From the IMG/VR virus record IMGVR_UViG_3300020202_000072, positions 1 through 64,000 of that record: a stretch of 64,000 nt of DNA, one strand, 5' to 3'. How positions within the stretch are numbered: position 1 is the first letter of the stretch; each line of letters starts with the position of its first letter. Position numbers and translations under genes: made by a program. Below the pieces are notes generated by a model, which had not been told where the DNA came from, did no database searches, and saw nothing but the letters and a program-made list of their open reading frames with translations. This stretch comes from a virus. Shown one piece after another: positions 1 through 8,012 of the stretch.

Positions 1-49
1 GCGCTAAAAGGTGACACTGTTTGTTTCTTGCTCAGGGAGTTCAGTAACC

Positions 50-1765
50 ATGCCGATCCGAGACCGCATCAAAGAGATTAGAACCGTCAAGGGCAAGGAC
101 TTACATCCGAACCCCCGTAACTGGCGGACCCACCCGGAAGGGCAGGCGGACGCCATGCGGGGCCTGTTGACCGAAGTCGGGCAAGTCGACATCCTCCGGG
201 CCGTCGAAACCGAGGGCGGATTGATCCTCATCGACGGCCACTTGCGGAGCGAGTTGGCCCCGGACGCCGACTGGAAGGTCGCGATCCTGGACCTCACGCC
301 GGAAGAGCAGAAGCTGGTGCTCGCTACGTTCGACCCGGTCGGGGCCATGGCCGAGACGGACCGGGCCAAGCTCGACACGCTCCTCGCCGAAATCGAAGCC
401 GAGTCTAAGGAAGTGACGGCGTTGCTCGAATCGATGGGCGAGGACGAGCCGGAAGCGGACAAGCCCGCCGAACCTCTGGACCTGTCCCCCACCTACGGCG
501 TGCTGATCCACGTCCCGGACGAGGCCTCCCAGAAGCAACTCCTGCGAACGGCCGACGACGCCGGCTTCGAGGCCACGGCCGTGCTCACCGGCATGGTCGA
601 CACGCCGAAGCACAGCGAGCCCCCGCCGCCGGTACCGGAGGGGACCACCGTCATCGAAAGGATCTCGAAGGTCAACCGGTCCGTCCGCGTCCGCCAGGTC
701 GAGGGCATGTTCGACCTGCCGAAGTCCGGCAAGCAGGTCCGCCGCTGGGAGCTCCAGCTCGACTTGCCGAAGGAGTGGCACGTCGGCCTGATCGTCGGCC
801 CGTCCGGGTCGGGCAAGTCGACGCTGGCCCGCGAGTGGTTCGGCGCCGCGATGGTCGACCGCTGGGATTGGCCTGAGAGCGGGGCCGTCGTCGACGGCTT
901 CCCGGAGGCGATGCCGATCGCCGAGGTGACTTCGCTGCTGTCGTCGGTCGGTTTCTCCAGCCCTCCCGGCTGGGTCAAGCCTTTCCACGTGCTCAGCAAC
1001 GGCGAGCAGTTCCGCGTGAACCTGGCCCGGGCCCTCGCCGAGCAGCTGGCCCTGGCGGTGATCGACGAGTTCACGTCGGTGGTCGACCGCACCGTGGCGA
1101 AGGTCGGGAGCCACGCCGCGCAGAAGGCGGTGCGGGCGAGCGGCCGCCGGCTCGTCGCGGTGACCTGCCATTACGACGTGACCGAGTGGCTGCAGCCGGA
1201 CTGGATCCTCGACATGCAAACCGGCGACTTCGCCCGGAGGTCACTTCAACAACGCCCAGCAATACAAGTCGTTGTTCGACGGGTTGGAAGGGAGTGCTGG
1301 CCGGCGTTCCGCGAGCATCACTATCTGAGCCACTCGCACAGCAAGCAGGCGACGTGCTTCCTGGCCGAGGTCGAGGGCCGGCCGGCCGCGTTTTGTTCCG
1401 TCATCCACCAGCAGGGCAAGCACGGGACGTTCCGCACGCACCGCCTGGTCACCCTGCCGGACTTCCAGGGGATCGGGGTAGGGCACGCGCTTCACGAGTT
1501 CGTTGCCGGGATGTTCGCCTGCCGGAAGACGTACACCCTGACGTCGAGTCACCCGGCGATGATCGCCCACTGCGCGCGGTCGAAGTTGTGGGAGTGTCGG
1601 CTGCGGCGGTTCGGGAAGCCGTACCGGGCTGAGGGGACCCGGGCCACGGCGAGCAGCGCGGGGCGGATGACCACGACGTTCCGCTACGTGGGGCCGAGGT
1701 TAGAAGAGCAGGCCGCCCGGTTCGGCGTGATTCAGTCCTCTACTGAGGTGGATCAGGATTCTTAA
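50..1765 (+). CDS. ParB-like / ABC-ATPase / GNAT three-domain fusion protein
   Basis: This 571-residue protein joins three domains. Residues about 1-110 resemble the ParB/Spo0J nuclease-like fold (IDGHLR motif near residue 63). The middle is an ABC-type ATPase with a Walker A loop GPSGSGKST near residue 250, a signature-like LSNGEQ, Walker B LAVIDE and an H-loop-like CHYD. The last about 150 residues look like a GNAT acyltransferase with the acetyl-CoA motif QGIGVG. I chose the ATG at 50 because GGGAG lies 10 bases upstream; an in-frame GTG at 11 has nothing comparable. The gene overlaps the opposing AbiTii gene by 26 bases at its 3' end. GNAT-fold enzymes such as Mu Mom modify phage DNA bases, so DNA modification is an inference, not something the sequence proves. 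Confidence 0.85.
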   Translation: MPIRDRIKEIRTVKGKDLHPNPRNWRTHPEGQADAMRGLLTEVGQVDILRAVETEGGLILIDGHLRSELAPDADWKVAILDLTPEEQKLVLATFDPVGAMAETDRAKLDTLLAEIEAESKEVTALLESMGEDEPEADKPAEPLDLSPTYGVLIHVPDEASQKQLLRTADDAGFEATAVLTGMVDTPKHSEPPPPVPEGTTVIERISKVNRSVRVRQVEGMFDLPKSGKQVRRWELQLDLPKEWHVGLIVGPSGSGKSTLAREWFGAAMVDRWDWPESGAVVDGFPEAMPIAEVTSLLSSVGFSSPPGWVKPFHVLSNGEQFRVNLARALAEQLALAVIDEFTSVVDRTVAKVGSHAAQKAVRASGRRLVAVTCHYDVTEWLQPDWILDMQTGDFARRSLQQRPAIQVVVRRVGRECWPAFREHHYLSHSHSKQATCFLAEVEGRPAAFCSVIHQQGKHGTFRTHRLVTLPDFQGIGVGHALHEFVAGMFACRKTYTLTSSHPAMIAHCARSKLWECRLRRFGKPYRAEGTRATASSAGRMTTTFRYVGPRLEEQAARFGVIQSSTEVDQDS

Positions 1766-2684
1766 GGTGAAGGATTTCACCTAGGAAGAGGTACGTGTTG
1801 AGGAACAACGCTCTTGCCTCTTCCGCGGTGCCGTCGTTATGCACGGCATGTGACACGCGTCCATAGAGTGCTTCCAGATTCCGACGTATTCGTTGCCTTC
1901 GACTCGTGCTCGTAACTCGCTCTTGCACGAAGGCATTGATTCTGTTCTGGTGCTTGGACGCGTCCAGAGAGACTGTATTCCCACCCATCTCAATGGTCTG
2001 GTCTGTCGGTGGGTAAATCGAATCGGCAAAACTATCGATGATACGACGACAGGTTGTGAGGGCCTGAGATATCGATTCCGTGTCACCGTCTACAAGCCTG
2101 TCCATCACGAGCGGAATTTTTTCCAGCACGTCTCCGCAGTGCTCACCAATCAGGGCGTCAACGTCAGCCTTGTACCTCTCGAAGATGGACTCCGCCAGGC
2201 CTTCGAACGCTTTCTTGTAGTACACTTCCGCTGCAAAGGTGTGGAGTCGAGCGAGCACGCGACTCTTGATGCCGCTGAGTGCGGCGATGTAATTGGCTGA
2301 CGCGGTCATTGCCTCAGTAACACTTCGGACTGCGAGTAGCGCGACATTGCTACTAGAATCAGGCGTCCGCAGACTGGAGAGCTTCGCCTTCTCTGCCAGG
2401 ATCGCGGCTTCGATTTGTGCTAGAGGGCCCCAATGCCCCAACTTCTTCTCGACGTTGGTCCATCGTCCTGTGATGCCCATGTACTTAACGGAGTATGGGG
2501 CGTCGCTGTAGTAACCACTCATTTCGAGTTTTAGCCAACCCCTGATCTCATCCGAACCTATCCATCGGGCAAGTCTCGAACCTTTGAGAATCAGGGATTC
2601 GGGGGCTGCCCTGCTCAGCTCGATGTCGTCGAGCAGTTCCTTGGCGAGCTCAAGGACGTGCCTGGATCGACTCTGGTCTGACAT
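1740..2684 (-). CDS. AbiTii-domain protein, candidate abortive-infection factor
   Basis: The N-terminal about 110 of 314 residues match the AbiTii domain pattern: a helix with LLDDIELS, then LILKGSRLARWIGSDEI and a GYY turn. The rest is mostly helical, with no enzymatic motif I can name. AbiTii domains are known from abortive-infection-type phage defence proteins; the activity of this one is unknown. The gene is visibly poorer in GC than its neighbours and converges on the ParB fusion gene, which suggests a separately acquired cargo gene. It lies downstream of the ASCH gene on the same strand with only 43 bases between them, so it may have its own weak promoter or be read from the leftward operon. 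Confidence 0.75.
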   Translation of the reverse strand: MSDQSRSRHVLELAKELLDDIELSRAAPESLILKGSRLARWIGSDEIRGWLKLEMSGYYSDAPYSVKYMGITGRWTNVEKKLGHWGPLAQIEAAILAEKAKLSSLRTPDSSSNVALLAVRSVTEAMTASANYIAALSGIKSRVLARLHTFAAEVYYKKAFEGLAESIFERYKADVDALIGEHCGDVLEKIPLVMDRLVDGDTESISQALTTCRRIIDSFADSIYPPTDQTIEMGGNTVSLDASKHQNRINAFVQERVTSTSRRQRIRRNLEALYGRVSHAVHNDGTAEEARALFLNTYLFLGEILHLKNPDPPQ

Positions 2685-2727
2685 GGATAGGTCCGTGAGT
2701 AAATGCGCATGTTATTCTACCACGCGT

Positions 2728-3120
2728 TTAGGAAGGATTGGGGCGTGAACCGGGTTCGGGCACCCAGGTTGGGTCAGGCACCTCGAAGAAACCGAGCTGC
2801 CCCTTCCAGGGCACCGGCTCCAGGGCGACCGGGTTCGCCAGGATCCAACACCAGTGCCCGGGGATGGCGAACGCGTCGCCGGCGACCTGGTCGTAAGGGA
2901 CGCAGTCGACGAGCTCCACCCGGCCGATGACAGCGCCAAAGTCGAGCCCGGCCGGGACGTCGGTCCCGTCAGGCAGTTTCGGCACAAGTTGCCGCCGGTT
3001 GAGTCCGGCGTGGATCAAAAGCGGACCGCGGTACGAAGTCGGCCGCGAGCGATTCTCGATGCGCTTCAGGCCCGCCACGATCGCCCAGGCCCACGGCTGC
3101 TGCACGCTCAACGCCTTCAT
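2728..3120 (-). CDS. ASCH-domain protein
   Basis: The 130-residue product begins MKALSVQQPWAWAIVAGLK and continues to IENRSRPTSYRGPLLIHAG, the hallmark start of ASCH-domain proteins (a PUA-like beta-barrel thought to bind RNA or modified nucleosides; some members are amidohydrolases acting on N4-acetylcytidine). A later GAVIGRVELVDC strand and a C-terminal GFFEVPDP fit the fold. It is the last gene of the leftward group before the AbiTii gene. A second, larger ASCH protein is encoded at 44732-45301, so the phage carries two paralogues. Its substrate cannot be told from the sequence. Confidence 0.8.
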   Translation of the reverse strand: MKALSVQQPWAWAIVAGLKRIENRSRPTSYRGPLLIHAGLNRRQLVPKLPDGTDVPAGLDFGAVIGRVELVDCVPYDQVAGDAFAIPGHWCWILANPVALEPVPWKGQLGFFEVPDPTWVPEPGSRPNPS

Positions 3121-3334
3121 GGTCCGCCCTCCGCAAGTCTTCGATGGTGTCCTCGATCGTCCGCGTCTGCTCGATGCCGAGCGCGCGGTCCAGGTGCCCG
3201 AGCCAGTCCCGGGCCCGCTCTCGAATGGGGCCGGTCCCCTGCAGGATCTCGTCAGCCTCGGCCGCGAGCTCCGCGAGGCGGCAGCGAACGGCTTCGAGGG
3301 CGTCCGCCCGGGCTGTGTGGGTGATAGTAGTCAA
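2969..3334 (-). CDS. Small helical hypothetical protein, TTG start
   Basis: A TTG at 3334 overlaps the stop codon of the clamp-loader gene (TTGA), the kind of junction seen throughout this genome. The first about 70 of 121 residues are amphipathic helix (DALEAVRCRLAELAAEADE) and look genuinely coded. The last about 50 residues overlap the start of the ASCH gene in another frame and look like chance sequence. Either the overlap is real or a small frame error hides an earlier stop. No family is recognised. Confidence 0.45.
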   Translation of the reverse strand: MTTITHTARADALEAVRCRLAELAAEADEILQGTGPIRERARDWLGHLDRALGIEQTRTIEDTIEDLRRADHEGVERAAAVGLGDRGGPEAHRESLAADFVPRSAFDPRRTQPAATCAETA

Positions 3335-4176
3335 GCGACACCGCCTTTCTTCATGAGGCCGGCCCGGTAAAGGCGACCGCGGATGGTCGTCTCGGGCAGG
3401 CCGAGTTCCTTGGACAGGGTTCGCCACGACGTACCTGCCTGGCGGCGGGCGAACACCGCCGCGGCGTCGAAGTCGCTCCCACTCGTCGCCGGCGTGGAAG
3501 GGACGGTTACCGCCTGAACCTTCGGAACGGTTCGGCTCCGGGCCCAGGGCGTCAGCAGTTGCAGGACCCGCCGCACGCTGACGTTGCCCCGTTCGTCCTG
3601 GATCGCCCCCAGGTCTTCAACGTCCGGCGCGTCGTCGCGGCCCGTCTCTTCTTTCCAGACGCGGGCGACCAGTTCCGGCAGGTACGGGGCGAGGGCCAGG
3701 TAACCCGACTCGAACCGGAACCGCTCGCACCGGTCCCGTAACCGGGCCGGGATCTTGTCCGCGTGGTTGGTCGTGAAGACGATCACCGTGCGGAGGGGAA
3801 GTCGCTCCAGCGCGTCGAGCCAGATGTACGCCGCGTTCGGCGTCATGCAGTCCGCCTCGTTCACGATCAGGACCTTCCAGCCGGATCCCGACAGGGTGAA
3901 CAGTCGGAGGCCATCCATCACGCGGCGGACCGACTCGCCGGTCTGCTCACCGCTGGCGATCTCGTGCAGGCCGCCCAGCGGGCCGGCCTCGCAGTCGACT
4001 CCCAGCTCGCGGGCCAGGGCGAGGGCGGCCGACGTCTTACCCGTTCCCGTCTCGCCCTCGAAAAGGAAGGCGCAGGAGACGGGATTCTCGACGAACTCTT
4101 GCAACTGGCACACGGTCCAGGGCTGGCCGACGATTTCGGCGAGGGTGCGCGGGCGATACTTATCGGCGAGGTTCAT
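3331..4176 (-). CDS. Clamp-loader-like AAA+ ATPase (RFC/DnaX-like)
   Basis: The 281-residue protein starts MNLADKYRPRTLAEIVGQ, the RFC-small-subunit/DnaX entry motif. It has Walker A GETGTGKTS near residue 42, a Walker B in which the usual acidic pair appears as VLIVNEAD, a sensor-1 stretch IVFTTNHADKIPARL and an RDRC arginine-finger motif. The C-terminal about 45 residues form a helix-turn-helix (WRTLSKELGLPETTIRGRL), unlike a normal clamp loader. The ATG at 4176 was chosen because homology starts there, although the frame is open further upstream. It lies in the leftward group behind the DUF932 gene. It probably remodels host replication factors or loads a clamp; no phage polymerase or sliding clamp is visible here. 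Confidence 0.85.
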   Translation of the reverse strand: MNLADKYRPRTLAEIVGQPWTVCQLQEFVENPVSCAFLFEGETGTGKTSAALALARELGVDCEAGPLGGLHEIASGEQTGESVRRVMDGLRLFTLSGSGWKVLIVNEADCMTPNAAYIWLDALERLPLRTVIVFTTNHADKIPARLRDRCERFRFESGYLALAPYLPELVARVWKEETGRDDAPDVEDLGAIQDERGNVSVRRVLQLLTPWARSRTVPKVQAVTVPSTPATSGSDFDAAAVFARRQAGTSWRTLSKELGLPETTIRGRLYRAGLMKKGGVA

Positions 4177-4210
4177 GGCTGGGTTCCGGTAGATGAAAGC
4201 GGGAGAAACG

Positions 4211-4230
4211 CGGGGAGGTCTCCCTCCCCG
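4211..4230 (-). terminator. GC-rich hairpin between DUF932 and clamp-loader genes
   Basis: CGGGGAGG at 4211-4218 and CCTCCCCG at 4223-4230 form a perfect 8-bp stem with a 4-base loop. It sits between two leftward genes and is followed, in the leftward direction, only by a mildly T-rich stretch. It could be a weak terminator or attenuator reducing clamp-loader expression. Confidence 0.4.
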
Positions 4231-4244
4231 CACAGCGGGGACGA

Positions 4245-5111
4245 TCAGGCCGCGGTCTTCAACCGCTTCATTTCTTCGGCCAGTTGCCAGAGGGCCCGGT
4301 TCACGTTCGTCTGGCCGTCGACCGAGTTGACCGGGTTCGTCTTGCGGCGCTGGACGCCGTTCTCGGTTTCCTTCACGTACCGCGTCCCGCCGCGGATCAA
4401 ACTCTCCTGAACGGTGTTCAGGGTGTTCCACAGGTTGCCCGCCTGGTCCTCCTGGCGGCGGACGGTGAGGACCTGCGTCGGCGTGACCGGAGCCTCGTCG
4501 CCGTACTTTGCCGTCAGGGCGGCCCGGGCGAAGACCTGCCGCTCGTCCGGGGTCATGCCAATGGCCTGCATCGACTGAACCGCGTCGCCCAGGCGGGGGA
4601 GTTGCACCCGCATCCGCTCAACCCCCTCGGCCACTTCCGTGAGGACGTTGCCGGAGTGCTTAATCCGGATGTCCTCCACCGTCCCCTGCGACACAATCAG
4701 CCCGTTGCCGCAGACGAGTCGGAAGATGCCGGCCATCAGGCGATAGGCGCTGGTCCCGTCGTGGGAGTTGATGAGGACAATTTCCCCGAACGTCCCGCCG
4801 ACCTGCACGGTCTGGCCGAGGTGCCGCAGGCGGATCATGTGCTTCGTGTAACCCCGCTTGTCCTCGTCGCGGCTGCCGCCCTGGTTCACCGCGAAGACGC
4901 CGTAGTCGTGGCCCATCAGGTGCTCGACGATCTGGCTCGTCGGGATGTACGTGTACCGCTCCGACCGCGACGAGTGCCGGCTCTCCGCGAAGACCGACGG
5001 GGCGGCCTGGCGGATCTGATCAAGCGACAGGGGGTCGCGGGAGGCGATGCCGCTGGCGCCGTTGCTGCGGCCGAAGCGGTTGATCGAGCGGAGGGAGCTG
5101 ATAGTCTGCAT
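4245..5111 (-). CDS. DUF932 family phage/plasmid-like protein
   Basis: The 288-residue protein matches the DUF932 (phage/plasmid-like protein) pattern: YIPTSQIVEHL, then MIRLRHL, EIVLINSHDGTSAYRLMAGIFRLVCGNGLIV, and a helical C-terminus ending near AEEMKRL. Members are common in phages and plasmids near replication and recombination genes; their biochemical role is not established. The ATG at 5111 has an AGAGG ribosome-binding site on the minus strand. It follows the small membrane protein gene and is probably transcribed from the promoter at 5475-5503. Confidence 0.85.
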   Translation of the reverse strand: MQTISSLRSINRFGRSNGASGIASRDPLSLDQIRQAAPSVFAESRHSSRSERYTYIPTSQIVEHLMGHDYGVFAVNQGGSRDEDKRGYTKHMIRLRHLGQTVQVGGTFGEIVLINSHDGTSAYRLMAGIFRLVCGNGLIVSQGTVEDIRIKHSGNVLTEVAEGVERMRVQLPRLGDAVQSMQAIGMTPDERQVFARAALTAKYGDEAPVTPTQVLTVRRQEDQAGNLWNTLNTVQESLIRGGTRYVKETENGVQRRKTNPVNSVDGQTNVNRALWQLAEEMKRLKTAA

Positions 5112-5184
5112 GGTGTTGACCTCTTACCAGGTTGACCACGGGTCGGGACTGCCATCAGCAGTCGCCGGCCCACTTCGTTGGGGC

Positions 5185-5227
5185 GAATCCGCGGGGCGGG
5201 AGTCGAACCCGCCGGAACCACTCGCGG
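5185..5227 (-). other. tRNA-like T-arm/acceptor half element
   Basis: Immediately after the stop codon of the small membrane gene the minus strand reads CCGCG, a short linker, a six-base-pair stem closed on TTCGACT (GGCGGG / CCCGCC), then CGCGGA. This is a tRNA T-arm with a stacked five-base-pair acceptor-like helix and a discriminator-like A, but the D and anticodon arms are missing. It may be a tRNA remnant, an old attachment site, or a terminator-like hairpin that merely resembles a T-arm. Confidence 0.4.
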
Positions 5228-5437
5228 CTACTTGCACTTCCGGCCCGACACCGACCAGAGGAACGCGATCGTGTTGGTGACGAAGCCGACCAGGCCGAGG
5301 CCTGCGATCGAGCACATGATCAGGCCTTTGTTGCCGGAGGCGGCGAAGCCGGACTCGAACAGGTTCAGAGCCGTAACCATCGAGGCGGAGGCGGCGGTCG
5401 CGAAGCCGATCGGGGTGAGGGTCTTGAGGGTTCGCAT
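5228..5437 (-). CDS. Small membrane protein, two predicted helices
   Basis: The product has 69 residues, with hydrophobic stretches at about residues 8-32 and 39-63 and a basic tail GRKCK. A good AGGAG ribosome-binding site precedes the ATG on the minus strand. It is the first gene behind a near-consensus leftward promoter, so it is likely made early and abundantly. The position and topology would suit an inner-membrane effector such as a superinfection-exclusion protein, but that is a guess. No family is recognised. Confidence 0.65.
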   Translation of the reverse strand: MRTLKTLTPIGFATAASASMVTALNLFESGFAASGNKGLIMCSIAGLGLVGFVTNTIAFLWSVSGRKCK

Positions 5438-5474
5438 GTTTGACTCCTGTTGAGCGATTAATTTCTATACCCCC

Positions 5475-5503
5475 TTTATAACCCGGCTTTGAATTGGCGT
5501 CAA
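5475..5503 (-). promoter_or_regulatory. Near-consensus leftward sigma70-type promoter
   Basis: On the minus strand TTGACG (5503-5498) and TATAAA (5480-5475) are separated by exactly 17 bases, an almost ideal vegetative promoter. It lies 38 bases upstream of the leftward small membrane gene, in the gap that diverges from the terminase gene. It probably drives the leftward operon down to the ASCH gene. Confidence 0.7.
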
Positions 5504-5622
5504 TAGATACCGGCACAAGATGACGCCTTTTGACGGCTGGCCCATGAACGGCCGAGAAAAGCGAGGCCGAAAAAGTTGGCCGGCCGCGTACACTGGAACG
5601 GATCAAACCCCGGGCCCCACCC

Positions 5623-7926
5623 ATGGCCAACGTCGACCCCCTCAAGCTCAAGGAACTGCGGGAGAAATCCCAGGACCTGAAGCGGAAACTCCGCGAGGCG
5701 GAGAGGCTCGCGGGTGGCGGGGTCGACCTGCACAACCAGAGGGCCGCGGAACGGTCCCGCAAGCAGTCGGAGACTCGCCGCGAGATCGGGCCGTTGCCGC
5801 CGGTGAAGGACCCGGCGAGGAAGGCCGCGTGCGAGCGTGACCTGGCCCTCTTCGAGACGACGTACTTCCCCGGCCGCTTCTATCTGCGGCCCGCCCCGTC
5901 TCAACTCGAAGCGACCGCCATCCTCCAGGGAGTGGCCCTCGATGGGGGCTGCTTCGCCCTCGGCATGCCACGCGGCTATGGCAAGACAACGAAGTGCGAG
6001 GTCGCCGCCCTCTGGGCGATCCTCTTCGGGCACCGGCTGTACGCCCTGATCATCGCCGCCAACCAGGACCCGCTCGCGATCGACATCCTCGGCTCGATCA
6101 AGGCGGAGGTCGAACAGAACGACCTCCTCCTAGAAGACTTCCCCGAAGTGTGCTACCCGATCCGTTGCCTAGAAGGCATCCACAACCGGGCCAAGGGACA
6201 GACCCTGAACGGCGAGCGCACGCTCATCACCTTTACCGAAGACGGCATGCGCCTGCCCCGGGTCCCCGGCTCGCGCTGCAGCGGATCCGTCATCGAGGCC
6301 GTGGGCATGACGGCGGCCATCCGCGGGCGGAAGTTCCGCTCCCACGACGGCAAGCAAGTCCGGCCCGACTTCATCCTCCTCGACGACTTCCAGACCCGCG
6401 ACTCCGCCAAGTCGATCACCCAGACCCGCGACCGCCTGGCGATCATCAAAGGCGACATCCTCGGCCTGGCGGGACCGAAGACGAAGATCGCACTCGTCGC
6501 CCCGTGCACGGTCATCTACCGCGGCGACGGGGCCGACCAGCTCCTGGACCGCGAGAAGAACCCGCGGTTCAACGGCCGGCGGACGAAGCGGCTTTTGCAG
6601 TGGCCGACGAACATGGACCTCTGGGACGACTACTCCCAGATCCGCTCGCTCAAGGGCGAGAAGGAGGCGACGGCGTTCTACGCCAAGAATCGTGAGGCGA
6701 TGGACGAGGGCGGCCTGGTCTCCTGGCAGGACGACTTCGAGCCCGACGAGCTGTCGGCGCTGCAAGGCGCGATGAACGACTACTACAACGACGCCCGCAG
6801 CTTCTTCGCGGAGTCGCAGCTCGAACCGATGCCGGAGTCGACGGTCCAGCCGAAGGAGCTCAAGGTCGACGAGCTGAAGAAGCGGCTCACGAACATCCCG
6901 CGGGGGCAGGTGCCGCGCGAGGCGAGCCGGCTGGTGGCGTTCATCGACCTGGGCCAGGCCTGCCATTGGTGGGGAGTGCTCGCGATCGACGACAAGTTCT
7001 CCGGCAGCCTCATCGACTACGGGCCGTTCCCGCAACAGAACCGGGCCTACTTCGACGCCCACGACGCGAGACCGTCGCTCCTGGACGAGTTCCCCGGCCT
7101 CACCGACCCGCAGCGAATCTACCGCAGCCTCGGCGTTCTCGTCCCCCAGATCATGGGCCACACCTGGTACCGGCACGAGACGGGGGCGGCCGTCAAGGTC
7201 GAGCGCTGCCTCATCGATTCCGGCAAGTGGACCGACGCCGTCCACCAATTCTGCCGCGAATGTCCGGGGTACGCGCCGCTCCTGTTCCCGAGCAAAGGGT
7301 ACGCAACCAGCTCCAACACGCGGCCCATGAACGAGTGGACGAAGAAGCCCGGCGAGCAGATCGGGTGGAACTGGCGACTCACGGCCGGAGCGGGCGGCAC
7401 CAAGGGGCGTTTCGTCATCTTCGACCCGGACCCCTGGAAGACGTTCCTCTCGGAACGACTCTCCACCCCGCCCGGCGACGCCGGCGCCGTGATGTTCTTC
7501 GGCGACGCCACGAAGCCCGACGTTCACGATCTGCTATTTGATCACCTCACGGCGGAAGTCTGCGACGAGATGACGCTCACAAAGACCGGGCGGAAGGTGG
7601 ACAAGTGGAAGGAGCGGCCCGATCGGCGAGACAACCACCTTTTCGACGTCCTGACCGGCTGCATGGTCTGCGCGTCGACGCTCGGGCTCGCCTGGGGGAA
7701 CATCGGCGCAACGGCCGCCGGCGAGCAGAGGATCCCCGGGCCGGAGCCCATCACCTACGCCGAAGAGCGAAAGAAGCGAGAGGCCAACGTCGCTCCAACG
7801 CCCGCTCCGGCAGCGGCGACGACCGCCGCGAACGTCCCGGCCCCGGCCGTCGATTCAAGCCCGCAGCCGATCAGCTACGCCGAGGAGAAGAAGCGGCGTG
7901 AGGCGGAGCGTCGGGGCCGCCGGTAA
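5623..7926 (+). CDS. terL: Terminase large subunit
   Basis: This 767-residue protein is the DNA-packaging motor. The ATPase domain shows Walker A GMPRGYGKTT at about residues 114-123 and Walker B FILLDDF near residue 250. The nuclease domain has acidic clusters at AFIDLG (about 438), CLIDSGKW and DNHLFDVLTG, as expected for an RNase H-like fold. The N-terminus is coiled-coil. The C-terminus carries a duplicated YAEExKxREA motif in a Pro/Ala-rich tail, probably a flexible contact region. It starts the late block, but a strong terminator-like hairpin follows it, separating it from the head genes. No small terminase subunit is recognised nearby. Confidence 0.92.
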   Translation: MANVDPLKLKELREKSQDLKRKLREAERLAGGGVDLHNQRAAERSRKQSETRREIGPLPPVKDPARKAACERDLALFETTYFPGRFYLRPAPSQLEATAILQGVALDGGCFALGMPRGYGKTTKCEVAALWAILFGHRLYALIIAANQDPLAIDILGSIKAEVEQNDLLLEDFPEVCYPIRCLEGIHNRAKGQTLNGERTLITFTEDGMRLPRVPGSRCSGSVIEAVGMTAAIRGRKFRSHDGKQVRPDFILLDDFQTRDSAKSITQTRDRLAIIKGDILGLAGPKTKIALVAPCTVIYRGDGADQLLDREKNPRFNGRRTKRLLQWPTNMDLWDDYSQIRSLKGEKEATAFYAKNREAMDEGGLVSWQDDFEPDELSALQGAMNDYYNDARSFFAESQLEPMPESTVQPKELKVDELKKRLTNIPRGQVPREASRLVAFIDLGQACHWWGVLAIDDKFSGSLIDYGPFPQQNRAYFDAHDARPSLLDEFPGLTDPQRIYRSLGVLVPQIMGHTWYRHETGAAVKVERCLIDSGKWTDAVHQFCRECPGYAPLLFPSKGYATSSNTRPMNEWTKKPGEQIGWNWRLTAGAGGTKGRFVIFDPDPWKTFLSERLSTPPGDAGAVMFFGDATKPDVHDLLFDHLTAEVCDEMTLTKTGRKVDKWKERPDRRDNHLFDVLTGCMVCASTLGLAWGNIGATAAGEQRIPGPEPITYAEERKKREANVAPTPAPAAATTAANVPAPAVDSSPQPISYAEEKKRREAERRGRR

Positions 7927-8012
7927 CTTCTTCCGCTTTCCGATTGCTCGCATCAAAGCATCGCGATATGATTTCAACGCCCGACGACTCGCCTCGCCGG
8001 GCACAACCCGAG

